DNA from: Castor canadensis
Taxonomy: Eukaryota > Chordata > Mammalia > Rodentia > Castoridae
NCBI RefSeq assembly: GCF_047511655.1
Contig: NC_133398.1
Coordinates: 57,076,638-57,140,637 of the forward strand
Direction of reading: 5' to 3'
Length of the DNA stretch: 64,000 nt
A program made the translations under genes and the position numbers. Shown here in pieces: positions 22,367-33,474 of the stretch. The notes beneath the pieces were generated by a model, which worked only from the letters and a program-made list of their open reading frames with translations, had not been told where the DNA came from and ran no database searches. Position 1 is the first letter of the stretch, and the number at the start of each line of letters is the position of its first letter.

Positions 22367-22431
22367 CCTCTCTCTCTCTCTCTCCTTCTTCTTCTTCTTC
22401 TTCTTCTTCTTCTTCTCCTCCTCCTCCTCTC
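22367..22431. repeat. (CT)n(CTT)n(CTC)n compound microsatellite
   Basis: A pure pyrimidine tract made of CT, then CTT, then CTC units. The 90-codon frame across it reads as polyserine and polyleucine and is not a gene. Confidence 0.95.
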
Positions 22432-22439
22432 TCCACACC

Positions 22440-25050
22440 ACCTTTATTCTTGTTGGAGTAATTTTACAAGTGATATAAGATCTACAGTGGCAGAGTCTCT
22501 TTTGTGGTTGTTGGGTTCATGTATTCTCATTAGCCATCAGTACTGTGTATGTATAAGGGTGTAATTGATTCTTAAAATAACTGGTAGATATTTGGGGAAA
22601 GAGGTTGCAAAATATTTGTGTGAATGATTTGTCTTATGTGACTATCAAGGCTTGGAAGCGATGTTTTAATAGTTTACCCTACCTCTTGAAACTATCGTTT
22701 TAGGATGCCTTAACAAGAGGGTTTTTGATGTAATATTTTCATGAAATGAGACATTTTCTGTTGGCAAAAAATAAACGTTTGCTCAAAATTTTACTTGGAA
22801 AACTGAGCTCAGTGTGAGTAGTGTAAGCTGATCACTATTATTTTGTCATTAGATTTCATCATTCTACTGAACAGAGAAATGTGGTATGAATTCTATTTTT
22901 AAAGATTTGTGTAAGCTGATTATTTATTCTTTAAAATTATACCATTTTATTGCTTGTGAAGAATTTGCAGAATATGTATCCAGGTTTAGAGGTAAAATAC
23001 TAAGTTAAAAATGTTTGCAAATTATTTTCATATTTAGCCTTTATTACATTACATGAAGAGTGTGTAAATTTCTTAATAGGACAATTCTGTTTTAATGAAC
23101 TTTGCGAATATGGGATTGAAGTGTTTAAGAGATTATTGTTTAATATGTCATTGAAAACTTGGAATGGCAGATGCTTTGTGGAAACCTAATTAATCAAGCT
23201 AAATTATTGGTTATCTTTAGTAAAATATTGGAAGACAAAGAAAGTAAATGGAGGTTACTATAATATGCCTTATTTTTGACCTAAAAATATTTTAAAGATC
23301 TTTTAAGGTTTTTACAAACTAGTTTATTATGATTCTTCTCTCATCATGACTCTCATTCTTTCATTTTCACAATTACTCTGTGGTTTTTGTGTAAGAAAGG
23401 ATATCTTATCCATATTTGGATTAATCAAATGAAATTTTAGTACACCAAAACCCGAATTCCAAAGCTGCAGTATTAAAGTGTGCCAGCAATTGCTTCCTGA
23501 CGTATTGTCTGTTTCACTTAGATTCTCTTATTGTGTGACAATGATCATAAATTCTACTTGACAGGGAAAGAGCCCAAACAAGACATAGTTGTCCAATTCT
23601 ACATCTGTTTTCCTTCTTAGATAGGCATGTTTTAGTAAAACAGAGGGAGGAAAAACATTTTATTGAGACAGCTAAAAATAAACAAATACAAAAAGAGTAA
23701 ACCATTGTGTGTGTGTTGTGTGTATGTTAACTCTCATCTACATACGTGCAGGGCTTTTTTAGACGATACTCCTTACATGTTTCACTTCTTTCAGTGGCTT
23801 TGCATGTGACTTCTTTCAAGGGGGAAAATCATGTAAGCAGTTTCAATGACAGTTGGTTAGCTATATTTAGAGTTCTGTTGATGACCTTTTACATATTTAA
23901 AAATATCACTTGGAATGTATTAGAGCTATATCTCACCAATTGCACTATGTCATTAATGGTTATTAAAGAGACTATATGTTTCCCTTTCAACCACTGACAA
24001 ATAAAATTAGCAGAAACAATTTTTGGACTTTCCATTCTATTTTATATTGTTTATTTAAAGCTCTCTGTAAGACTTATTAAAACTTCTTTGTTAGTTATTT
24101 GGAACTTCAGTGTAGCAGAGAGGCACCAGACATTATTATTGTTTTCTCTAAATTTCCTAAGTCTAATCCTTTGATCCCATTAGAACCAGGCCAGAACATG
24201 GGTAAGTTTACCTTAACCATGAAGGCTAATTATTTAAATATTAATCCATAAAATTAATTTGAAAAATGAATTGCCAGTCTCTGCAACTTGAAATTCTTTA
24301 AATATTAAATTAAATGGATATATGAGCACAAAAGTTGAACTAGATCTTATATTATCAAAGACACAAAGGTTATTCTTCGTTGAATACCAATCAATCTATT
24401 TAATTGTGATATATTTTTAATGTTTCTTGAAAGAAAATATTTTTTACTTTTTTGAGAAGCTGAACCAAGTACCTTTACATAATTTCATCATTCGTTCTAA
24501 GACAATGTTAATAAAACAACAAACACGTCACTTGTTTGACTGTTTTAATTCAAGATTTTGTACTTAATGTTCATTTTAATTAAATAACTTGACAACTAAT
24601 ATCAAAATATATATATATATGACCACATTGAAGCAACTATTTCTCTAAAGTCTTCCAGAAGTTGAGGTCAACTTAGGTTTAATATTTCTGTTTTTTAATT
24701 GATAATCCTAAAATTAACTTATCTTCTTAAAAATGTAACTTATTTTATTTTACTATAAGCAAAAGTTTCTAAACAGTCTAATAAATATGCTAAAAATATA
24801 TATGAGAAAGCCCTTGCCCAACGTAATGACCAGACAAACAACCCAGATGATGTATAACCTAAGTTGTCTGTTAGGCATGCAAAGCTGTATCTGAAAATGA
24901 AATTTCAAAATTTATTTAATTTCAAGTATTTATTTCTAGAAATATAATTAAAACTAGCAGACACCACACAAATAATAACCATACTAAGGAATTACTGGAA
25001 GTTATTATGTCTATATACCAAATCTATTGGTAATATTTGAAACTATAAAA
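22440..25050. other. long AT-rich repeat-poor stretch
   Basis: About 2.6 kb without a confidently recognised repeat or exon. There are many TAATTAA and AATTAAT strings (for example AACCTAATTAATCAAGC near 23186) and a short (AT) run at 24608-24620. Such composition fits either old neutral DNA or a cluster of conserved noncoding elements; the two cannot be separated without alignment. The 83-codon frame at 23746-23997 has no recognisable features. Confidence 0.35.
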
Positions 25051-25054
25051 TATA

Positions 25055-25180
25055 TGTTTTATCAACAAATATTTGTGAAGCCCATATTATATGCCAGGCT
25101 CTGTTCTGGGTATAGGGGAGATCAAGACTGCCTTCCCTGTATGGGATCAAACTCATATCATGGTGTTACAGGATGATGAC
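25055..25180 (+). mobile_element. L2-like remnant
   Basis: The order CAACAAATATTTGTGAAGCC, ATATGCCAGGCTCTGTTCTG, then GGGAGATCAAGACTGCCTTC follows the common L2-type phrase. It is clear enough for a family-level call. The 85-codon frame that begins inside it is chance. Confidence 0.6.
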
Positions 25181-25184
25181 ACCA

Positions 25185-26525
25185 TCCTGTTCGTGAGAGT
25201 TTCTGGAGGGGTTTGGTTTTCCCTAAAACATTGGCAAATAAACAGTACATTTGCAGACTTGCCATTCATTGTCAAGGGTAGTCAGTACATCTTTCTTGTA
25301 TGCTTTTATGGACTCATACATGAATGTCAACATTACCATCCTCTCTAAGCCATCTCCTGTGCAATTAATTATATGGATAAAGATTAATCATTTATTTCAA
25401 GTATTCTAAATACCAGTTTCTGTATAACCACAATGATGATGGTGAGGTCTGCATGAAAAATGATCCCAACATGTGTAAACAACATTACCTTTTTTTAATA
25501 TTTCAGATTTTGTTGTAGACAGATTGGACTTTTTTCTACATGTCTTCCATGCCCGTATTCTTTAGGGATGCATTCTCATTTGTAATGCCATTTTAAATAT
25601 GTAATAACATATTTAAATGAAAGGGCAGTGTAAGGAAGATGGGGGTAAAACACATTAATGTTCTTCTAAGGTGTTTTCTTACATGGGAACAATTTCTATT
25701 TCATTTTCCATGATTTTTTTACTTAGGTGTTTGCAAAAACAAATGCATGGCATAAACTTTGGATTAGAAAAGCATCTTTTATATCCTATCTTACTAAACA
25801 GTGATTAGATGGTTATTAATCCAACCAGAGAGTGAGGAAACACAAGTGCCTGCCTATCTTTTCCAGCTTTTTTTTAGGAAGTAAAGGGTTGTGTTCTCAG
25901 GGATTGTTATCTCTTCCATCTATGGGAAAGCTGGTGTTGATTTCCCAGTTTAGAGACTTGTCAACAAAGAGAGATATCTGATGCTCACAGTGTCATTAAA
26001 ACTGCAGCATATTTCTGTGGCCTGGCTGAATGATGTCAATCACTACCTTTAGGCATTTTTTAATCCCCAAGGTTGTTATTTTGTGACATTTGCTATACTA
26101 TGGTTTGTAACATATATTCTGAGGGGCTGAAAAAGTGTTCTCAGCTATAGGAAAATATACAGAACAGGAAAAGAGAATTACATTCCCGTGTTGCATTTCA
26201 ATGTGCAAAACAGCCAGGATAGAGTCAGTACCAAAGTTCTTTTCCTATAAATTTCTGCTAAGGCATGTGTGTAGGTATACTACATGTTTCATTCACTTTA
26301 AGGAGTTTAAATTGTAGTGCATTTTAAATGCTTAGCGAGGAGTCAGGAGCATAGAAAGGACTGGGTGAATGTTAGTTAAGATGAGTAGTACTGTGTCAAC
26401 TTCTACTAGGCATGCCGTGTAACAGAGCAGATTTAACGCACCACGTAACAGGCAGCTTGATAACCATTGTCATTTCTCACTGTTCTAAAATCTTCACCCA
26501 GCATTTCCCTAAAAAATCACTTTAT
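25185..26525. other. single-copy sequence, no gene seen
   Basis: AT-rich DNA with no recognised repeat or exon. Minor frames (60-64 codons) have no supporting features. Confidence 0.35.
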
Positions 26526-26540
26526 TCAGAGACTGTTTTT

Positions 26541-26561
26541 CTTTCTTTCTTTCTTTCTTTT
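26541..26561. repeat. (CTTT)n short microsatellite
   Basis: Five CTTT-like units followed by a T run. Overlapping short frames here read only as F/L/S low complexity. Confidence 0.85.
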
Positions 26562-26619
26562 TTTACTTCTCATGTACTATGCTCATGTTCCAAAGTTACA
26601 ACATAATGGATATGTTTAT

Positions 26620-26870
26620 GAGCACAAGGCTGGATCCTGGGAGGTGTAGATTCGGCGACCTCTGACAAATGAATTTGCTCCTCTCGTGGCTGGCCCAGCC
26701 AGCTGTAGAGTGCAGATAATCCAACCTGTCGCGAGGATGAATGAGATGGAGGCACCTGGTGAGTGCAGTGTAAATACGAGGGTTGAAACATTCACCAGAG
26801 AGGGGCTAATCCAAGCTGTCACTATTTGTACAGGCGTGGGGCTGAACACTTAGTAGGTGCTTAAAAAATA
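26620..26870 (+). mobile_element. MIR remnant
   Basis: Phrases of the MIR middle and 3' part are in order: GACCTCTGACAAATGAATTT, GAGGATGAATGAGATGGAGG, then CACCTGGTGAGTGCAGTGTA. It is old and eroded. The overlapping minus-strand frames of 73-77 codons are shadows of it. Confidence 0.6.
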
Positions 26871-26874
26871 CCCC

Positions 26875-27145
26875 AGGGTGGGTGAGTTCACTGGAACAGT
26901 AACCTTTTCTATGGGCTTTCATAACCAACTTGCCTCTTTTTTTGAATTCACACATTTTTGTGGGTACTGCATATATTAAATGAACCATAAAAGTTTAGTA
27001 TTTTCCATTTCAAATTGTAGCAGGTTTCTTAGAAGCAGAGCCTCCTCAAGTATTTTTCTATGCTTAACAAGATCTAATGGCTAATGTTACACATTAGCTT
27101 AATTTTAGACATTAAATACTATGATTTTAAGAGTAAAAGAAAACC
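26875..27145. other. single-copy sequence, no gene seen
   Basis: Plain AT-rich spacer between two MIR remnants. Confidence 0.3.
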
Positions 27146-27149
27146 AATG

Positions 27150-27310
27150 ATCATTGAGGGGCTCTTATTTGCCAGGTGTTTGCCAGGTACTTGGGGAGGC
27201 AATTTATATAAATCATCTCATTCAGTCTTCAGCACAGCACAATAAAACTGGCATTACCAGCCCCACTCTGCAGATGGGGCCACTCCACCCTGAGGCCTAG
27301 CATATTTCTG
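27150..27310 (+). mobile_element. MIR remnant
   Basis: TTGCCAGGTACTTGGGGAGG, AATCATCTCATTCAGTCTTC, ACTGGCATTACCAGCCCCAC and GCAGATGGGG match the MIR order. A further MIR-like scrap (TCCAATGAGATAATGCACAG) lies at about 27735-27835. Confidence 0.65.
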
Positions 27311-27314
27311 AACA

Positions 27315-29435
27315 GCCCTCCATCAACAGGGGAGGGTGGGAGGGAGTAGCAGATTTTATGAAACCCATCAAGTCTACGGTTTGTTTCTTCCCAGAATCCA
27401 GTCACCAACTGCTTCACCCATGGGACCTGGGCTTGACCTCATGGTTGGCAACCATGCTAAGGTGTTTTTATCATTGCTTGTCCTTGCATCTGCCTGCCCT
27501 GTGGCTTCATTTCTTGTCTCTTCCTGAGACTCCATTCTGCCCTGTGTTCAGTGGTTCAGGAACATCACTCCAGACCTGCATCTGAGAACTGTAGCACTTC
27601 TGGAAGTAGAGGTGGCTGAATTCTTGGAAAGTGATTCCATTCATCTTTCCTCGAGGCAGTTAGACTCACTATAGTCATAAGCCATCTGGGGGAAATCTTT
27701 TGGGTAGCAGTTGACAAGCAAGGCATTTGCATTTTCAGGTTTTGATGATATCTGTTTACCCCACAGAGTGCTCACGAAGCTCCAATGAGATAATGCACAG
27801 TAAACAACTTGAAAACTGTGAAATACAAAACAAATCTCAGGGATATATGTTATTAGCAGGTGGTGTTAACCATGGGTGAGTAAAGAAATGCTTTCCAGAA
27901 TTCTGGCAGTGTTCTGGTCAGTGATATGATGGTCAATTTCCACTAGGCAACAGAAAACATGCTCGTGTCTAAAACATCCGGTGATGTTCTTTGCAAACTC
28001 TTCTGCTAAACTGCAAAGGTTAATTTTTCAGATAACTAATGCATGATTAGTTTACCAATATCCCATGCAATAGCAATGATAATAAACCACCATTTACTTT
28101 GTAAATTTAATGGGAGGGCATGAAATAAGGAAAACTTCCAAAATGTGATGTTGCAATTCAACTCTTAAATTTTTTCATTATATTTTGCACTTTCATTCAT
28201 ACCATGAGACTCACAATCATTCCTCAATAAAGCTAATACTTTACTTACCTATATAATTGTTATATTATATAAAGTCTATATACCATATATAAATATAATG
28301 GGAAAGATTTACTTCGCGTGTAATAAGTAGCACATTATATTGCAATGGAGATTTTTTTCTCTTATTTTTTAAGATGTTAGAGGTAGCAATATCACCAGCA
28401 ATTATTTGAGATGAAACACCCTAGCACAATTTGGTATGTTTTTATGGTATATGTAGGCTGTATTAGGAGTGTTTAATATGAATGAGCCCACTTTATTATA
28501 CAGCATTTCTTAGGCATAGATATGAGATTTGTCTTACTTAATTGGTTAGCTGTGCAACTAACATTGGAAGCCCCAGGTCTTATTTACCAATCTTAAACAG
28601 TATTTTTTGCACAAAAGGCCCTAATAAATCACTGCCAGATTACACCAAGATTATTGCCCTCCTGCTTACTGATGGGATCTCCACAGGCCTTTCTGTTCTC
28701 AGGTGATAGCTGATGGGCTCCCAATCTGTGGCCCATGACCACCCCCTGGCTTTTTCACAATGAAATTTACTGGCAGCATCTTGGAATTGTGATGAAATTA
28801 GCAGTAAAGTTTTAAAGCTGAAGTTAAGAGTGAGAAGAAGCCCCTGGAAGTAAAAGCAGCAAATTCACATGTCATGGTCATTACTAATGAGCAACCCTGA
28901 TCTTGGACTTTCTCAAATCTGCCTTTAGTACAGTTACTAGGACCCTTCAGAGAACTGGAAAAGGCTAACGTATTTGGGGGAGAGGATAATGATCAGGTAA
29001 GTTCACTATGGAATGCGTGAGGTTTTCGTTTAGTTCTTAGTTTTGATGAAATAAAGTTAATTTAAGAGAATTGTTTTCCACTCTAAATTAGTTTCCATTG
29101 ATTTTTCTTGTTTGCAGTGTTATTTGCAGCATTAGAAAGGCCTCTGGCATGGACTGGCATTTTCACGTTCGGTGTTTTGGTTAGGCTTCAGGGGAACAAG
29201 CCAGGAATAACAGAAACTTGAAAGGGAATGGACAGGATATTGAGGGACAGGGATCTTTGGGAAAGTGAAAAAGAAAGTACCCAAGTACTTGTTAAGAAGT
29301 AACTTCTTCCACTGTCCACTAATGGGGGGGTGGGAAGGAAGGGGTAAGGGAGAGTAACAGAGTGGGTTGAACTGACCAAAGTAAAGGATATTCACAGCTG
29401 AGATACATCGAAAAACCCCTTTAAACATTGACTTT
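27315..29435. other. single-copy sequence, no gene seen
   Basis: About 2.1 kb with one MIR scrap near 27780 and no confident exon. The 98-codon minus-strand frame at 29132-29428 is proline/serine rich with no motif, and an overlapping frame covers the same bases. Confidence 0.35.
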
Positions 29436-29439
29436 GGAA

Positions 29440-29697
29440 TTAATAATGAAAGATAGCACTGTAAAATATGTACAGTGGGGAGAGTACTTATGGGAAGGGG
29501 GAGGGTGAAAGGAGGAGATAAAGGTTTACATGCATGAAATAGAACAATAAAACCTCTTGTAATTGCTTTAATTGGGGTGGGGAGGGGTGGTGGAAGGAGA
29601 TGGTGGGGGCGATCTAACCAATGTACAATGCAAGGCTATTTGAAATTGTCACAACAGATCCCCCCTGTACAATGAATATATGCTAATAAAAATGGGG
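29440..29697 (+). mobile_element. L1 3' UTR-like tail
   Basis: The purine-rich body (GGGAAGGGGGAGGGTG) leads to ACCAATGTACAATGCAAGGC, TTGTCACAACAGATCCCCCC, TGTACAATGAATATATGCTA and ATAAAAATGGGG. The end matches the insert at 12501-12799 and relates to 6095-6405. It is probably a 5'-truncated L1 copy from a rodent lineage. Confidence 0.6.
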
Positions 29698-29724
29698 AAA
29701 AAAGAACTGCTTCCAAATGATTTT

Positions 29725-29768
29725 GGAAAAAGGGATATTTAAAGTGGGAAAAAGGGATATTTAAAGTG
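29725..29768. repeat. perfect 22-bp tandem duplication
   Basis: Two identical 22-base units (29725-29746 and 29747-29768) with the core AAAAAGGGATATTTAAAGTG. It directly follows the L1 tail. Confidence 0.95.
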
Positions 29769-29769
29769 G

Positions 29770-30755
29770 AAAAAAGAAAATAATCTCCTTGGATTCAGCT
29801 CTGCTTCCAGCACCGTTAGTTGGTGTGTGAATAAAAACAGAGCACACAGCCTCTCACTGCCAGGATCAAGTGAGCTCAAGATTATAAATGCTGCAGCCCA
29901 GCGTTCAGTGTGTGGGACGTCACCTGTCTGCTGCTGCAGGACCCTAGTTCCTTGGGGCTTTTGGGTAACAAATTTAGGAGAGTGTTCTAGAGATCCCTGA
30001 CAAGTATTAGGTCCCTTTCAGCCAGACACTACTCAATCCAAGATGTAGCTCCATGGCTAGCAAAACCTTTTGCTTATGTGGCACTCTTGTGCTTGGCGTC
30101 AGTTATTGTAGTGGGAAATGATGGGGAGAGGCACAGGAGAGAAAGTTGCCTGTGGACCGTGACTTTTGCTCCAAGCACTACAGTCATTTTTATGACCAGG
30201 AGCATTGTTCCCCCTGCAGGCTTGAAGAAGCAGGGAAAGAGCTGTGAGAATAAGATGAGAATTCACTTTGCCTTCCAGGCATCTTCAACAGTTCCCACCA
30301 AGTTTCAGGGTTTGATGGGATACTGACAGCTAATCTGGCAGATGAAATGCAGAGGGAAATAAACTTCATTTCTCCAATTTGGACCAGGGAAGATAAAGGT
30401 GGGAGAATATGACAAGAAATAGTATCACATATGCCATAGAATGACCCAGGACAATAATTATGCTATCTTCCAGTAAACAGGTATTGTTGATAGATCTGAA
30501 CGATCTCACACAAACTTCTACCATCTCTAAAGTGTCTTCTAGTTTTCTCTTAGGTAAAATCAGAGTCCACTATGATACAGGACTTTAGAAGAGACCATAA
30601 TGCCTTCCATCCATAAATAGAAGGAATAACACTAAATTGTCATTTTATTTTTCCAATAAGATATTCATTATCTTATGTGGGGACATTCATTTTATTGGCA
30701 CCAAAGATGTTTATAAATGGAACTCCACATAATACAAACCACATGTTTACGTAGC
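29770..30755. other. single-copy sequence, no gene seen
   Basis: The first 200 bases hold TATAAAT at 29883-29889 and GGACGTCACC (near-CRE) at 29915-29924, a weak promoter-like grouping. The 82-codon frame at 30078-30326 has no recognisable domain. No repeat was identified. Confidence 0.35.
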
Positions 30756-30759
30756 ATGA

Positions 30760-31070
30760 ATTTTCAATCAGTTTACACATGCAAACGCTGGAATATTAAT
30801 GACACATGTTAGCTTTTAGTGGGAAAAAAGCCAACAGAGCTAATTTGATGCATTGATCCTTGGGACCTTTGCACAGATGTGAACCTTTGACTTCATCACA
30901 AGTGATTTAGCTGACAAACAGTAGCTTGTAATAATTGTTGCACCATCATAAATTAATTAAGAAATCAATCAATCTGTTCAGAACCAGCAGTCTAGCCACT
31001 TTTGTCTGCTTGAGCTGCTTCCCTTCACCTTACTGTTGTCACATGTGCTTTTCTTATCAGACACTTTGAA
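30760..31070. promoter_or_regulatory. candidate conserved noncoding element
   Basis: Repeat-free AT-rich sequence with clustered developmental-type motifs: GAATATTAATGACACATG, ATAAATTAATTAAGAAATCA and the PBX-like repeat ATCAATCAAT. It lacks any open frame. Motif density is the only evidence, so confidence is low. Confidence 0.28.
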
Positions 31071-31074
31071 AACA

Positions 31075-31465
31075 TGTGCTTGTGCCAGGTTGGCTTTTTC
31101 CTAAACTTTCATAGGGAATTCTAAATAACAGCATAGGTGTAAGGAGATGTTGCTATGTTTAAGGGATCAATATCCTCTAAACTCCTGGCCATAGGACTGT
31201 CAATGGGTAACATGAGTAATTATTGGGCATTTCAAGTGTTTCAGCCAACACCATCTCCCCAAAGAAAATATTGAACTAGCATTCTGGTCCCTTAGCAATT
31301 AGGCTAAGTCCTTCAGGGACTGGGTGATTGCTAAGGTAAAAGTTCCCAGCATTGTCCAAAGAGATGCTTCTTTGATTACATCCCCACCTCAAGTCCATAT
31401 TTTCAAAGACTATTAATTAACAAATTGCACTTGAACTGAGAGATGTCATTGCAGTTTCAGATACC
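31075..31465. other. single-copy sequence, no gene seen
   Basis: No repeat, exon or RNA gene was recognised. Confidence 0.3.
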
Positions 31466-31469
31466 ACCA

Positions 31470-31680
31470 TGCTTTAAGCACTCCTGTATATCAGGTTCTC
31501 TCTAGGTATTTTGCATGTATTATCTTACAAAAGGTGGACAACACTAAAATTATATATAATTCCCGTTTAATAGCAGAAAACACTGAGTTGCAGAGGATTT
31601 CAGTAGTCCAAATTTACCCAGCTAATAATGGGCAGCCCCAAGGTTAAGAGCCACTACGATCGGAAGCAGAGAGCTTTGGA
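31470..31680 (+). mobile_element. MIR remnant
   Basis: TTTTGCATGTATTATCTTAC, TAATTCCCGTTTAATAGCAG, CACTGAGTTGCAGAGGATTT and CCCAGCTAATAATGGGCAGC fit the MIR order from the core to the 3' part. Confidence 0.7.
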
Positions 31681-31684
31681 ACAG

Positions 31685-32975
31685 TGTGCTACCTCTCATG
31701 CTACCACATAAAGTTGATGTACATCTAGCCAAAGCAAAGGAGTTTTAGTTAGATGGCAAAACTATCTGGATAAAGCAGACCGCTTTTTGAGAGGCTTTGT
31801 AAAAACAATTAAAAATAGTTCCTGGATACCTTTCTTGAATCTACTGTCAAGGATCTTTTTTGTGCTGCTCAATAAAGCCTTCGTCCTGTCAACTCTGAAG
31901 CCTCATCCACCTGTTTTTAAAGAGGACATCACTGCTTTTGTTTTGCTTCCTTTTCTGGTCCAAAATCAATTGGGGCAGTAGAATGACAGATACCTTGAGA
32001 ATCTAAAATTCTAAATAAACGTCCCCAAACTGATCTGTAAGCATAACCAAGCCATTTGACCTCTGACCTCTCAAGTAGCTAGGATTACAGGTGTTAGCTG
32101 TGACTACTTTTTTTGAACTGCTATAAGAAGCAAATGAAATGTGGTTTCAAACATTTTGGCCTTTCATCAATTATAACTTAGCACACATGTTATGGTATAG
32201 AACTAACAATACTCATAAAACAGTCTTTACTCTTAGTAATTAAAATGCACTTTTAATAGTTTTTCTTACTCTATTTCATTTTTTTTCATTAACTTGATAT
32301 TTTGACACAATAATGGGTCATGACACATGGCTTGAAAAAAATACTGGTGCATATGGAAATTCCCTGTGGAAGTTAAGTTCAATAGCCTCCTAGAAGTGCT
32401 TCAAATTCTTGGGTTTTGAGATCTTTCATGATTGGAACCCCACCTTTTGAAGGAATTTCATACTCTGGGGAAAGGTGGTTTTTTAAGGACTATGGTCTTG
32501 GTCTGTGATCCTCTTGTAGAACATTCTACTGGGGTGTTCTCCTTTGGACTACTCCAAGTACAGAAGAGCCAGTCAGCCCCAGGAGAAAGCAGATAGGCCA
32601 TAAAGTCTGTAATGCTGCTGGGCTGGTGCCTGTTCACAATGCTTGTTGAATTCTTACCTTTGCTAGGGAAATTAGAGCTATTAGGACAGAGCCTTAGTTT
32701 GTAAAGACTGTGGTAGACTAAGACTCAAGAATTTGAGGAAAAATATGCTACAGTGTTTAGTGTTTAATTGCCCACTAAAAACAAAGAAATGGCCTTTTTG
32801 TAAAAATCAAAGCAAATGGATAGAATGGGTGTTTTCCTAGAGTCCCCCCCTCCTGTGAAATTTTTAGTAGAAGGGAATCCTATGCCCCATGTAAAGTAAA
32901 ATCTATTGTACTTTACATAGTCTTATGTCAATGAAAGAAAGTTAAAAATTATAAATAAGAAATATTTGTTTTAGA
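31685..32975. other. single-copy sequence with a B1 scrap
   Basis: Only CTCAAGTAGCTAGGATTACA (about 32070-32090) is recognised, as an antisense B1-like fragment. The rest has no exon or named repeat. A C run (CCCCCCCTCC) lies near 32845. Confidence 0.35.
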
Positions 32976-32996
32976 ATAGGAAATTCATATTCTTGA

Positions 32997-33094
32997 AAGC
33001 TGTTTTGTGTGTGTGTTGGGGGAACAGGAGTTTGAACTCAGGGCTTTGTACTTGCAAAGCAGGTGCTCTACCACTTCAGCCACACCTCCAGCCC
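32997..33094 (-). mobile_element. ID-like SINE with target-site duplication
   Basis: Antisense tRNA-like SINE: GAGTTTGAACTCAGGG is the B-box region and CTCTACCACTTCAGCCACAC the A-box region. Direct repeats AAATTCATATTCTTG (32981-32995) and AAATTCATTTTCTTA (33095-33109) flank it with two mismatches. A young GT-rich tail replaces a pure A tail. Confidence 0.9.
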
Positions 33095-33204
33095 AAATTC
33101 ATTTTCTTATCAGTCTGCATTTTATAATGTTTAAAACTAGAGAACTGAGGGGAAGCTATAATTAAAATGGGAGAGAGAGTAGGGAATAAAATGACTCTGA
33201 AGAG

Positions 33205-33470
33205 TGTTCCATATTATGCTGGAGAGCAGAATAGCATCATGACTGAGGGCTAGGGCTTCCAAGACCAGAGTACCTGGGCTCAAATCCCAAATGTGCCACT
33301 GACCAGCTTGAGAACATGACTTAAGCTCTCTGGGATTCTAGTCACAGGGGTAGTAACTAGTTGTACTTCGTAAGATTGTAGTGAGGATTAAATGGGATCA
33401 TACACATAAAGTAGCAAGTCCTCACAGTCATATTAACTACCTGCAAATAAAATATAATCACAATGTTTTG
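33205..33470 (+). mobile_element. MIR, well preserved
   Basis: An almost full MIR: AGCATCATGACTGAGGGCTA, TACCTGGGCTCAAATCCCAA, ATGACTTAAGCTCTCTGGGA, GATTGTAGTGAGGATTAAAT, then an AAAGTAGCAAGT end. It is on the plus strand and has no coding meaning. Confidence 0.85.
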
Positions 33471-33474
33471 CAAT

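Noticed and set aside
29883-29924. TATAAAT with a downstream near-CRE (GGACGTCACC)
   Set aside because: The order is unusual for a promoter (CRE after TATA), one CRE base is off, and no transcript structure follows.
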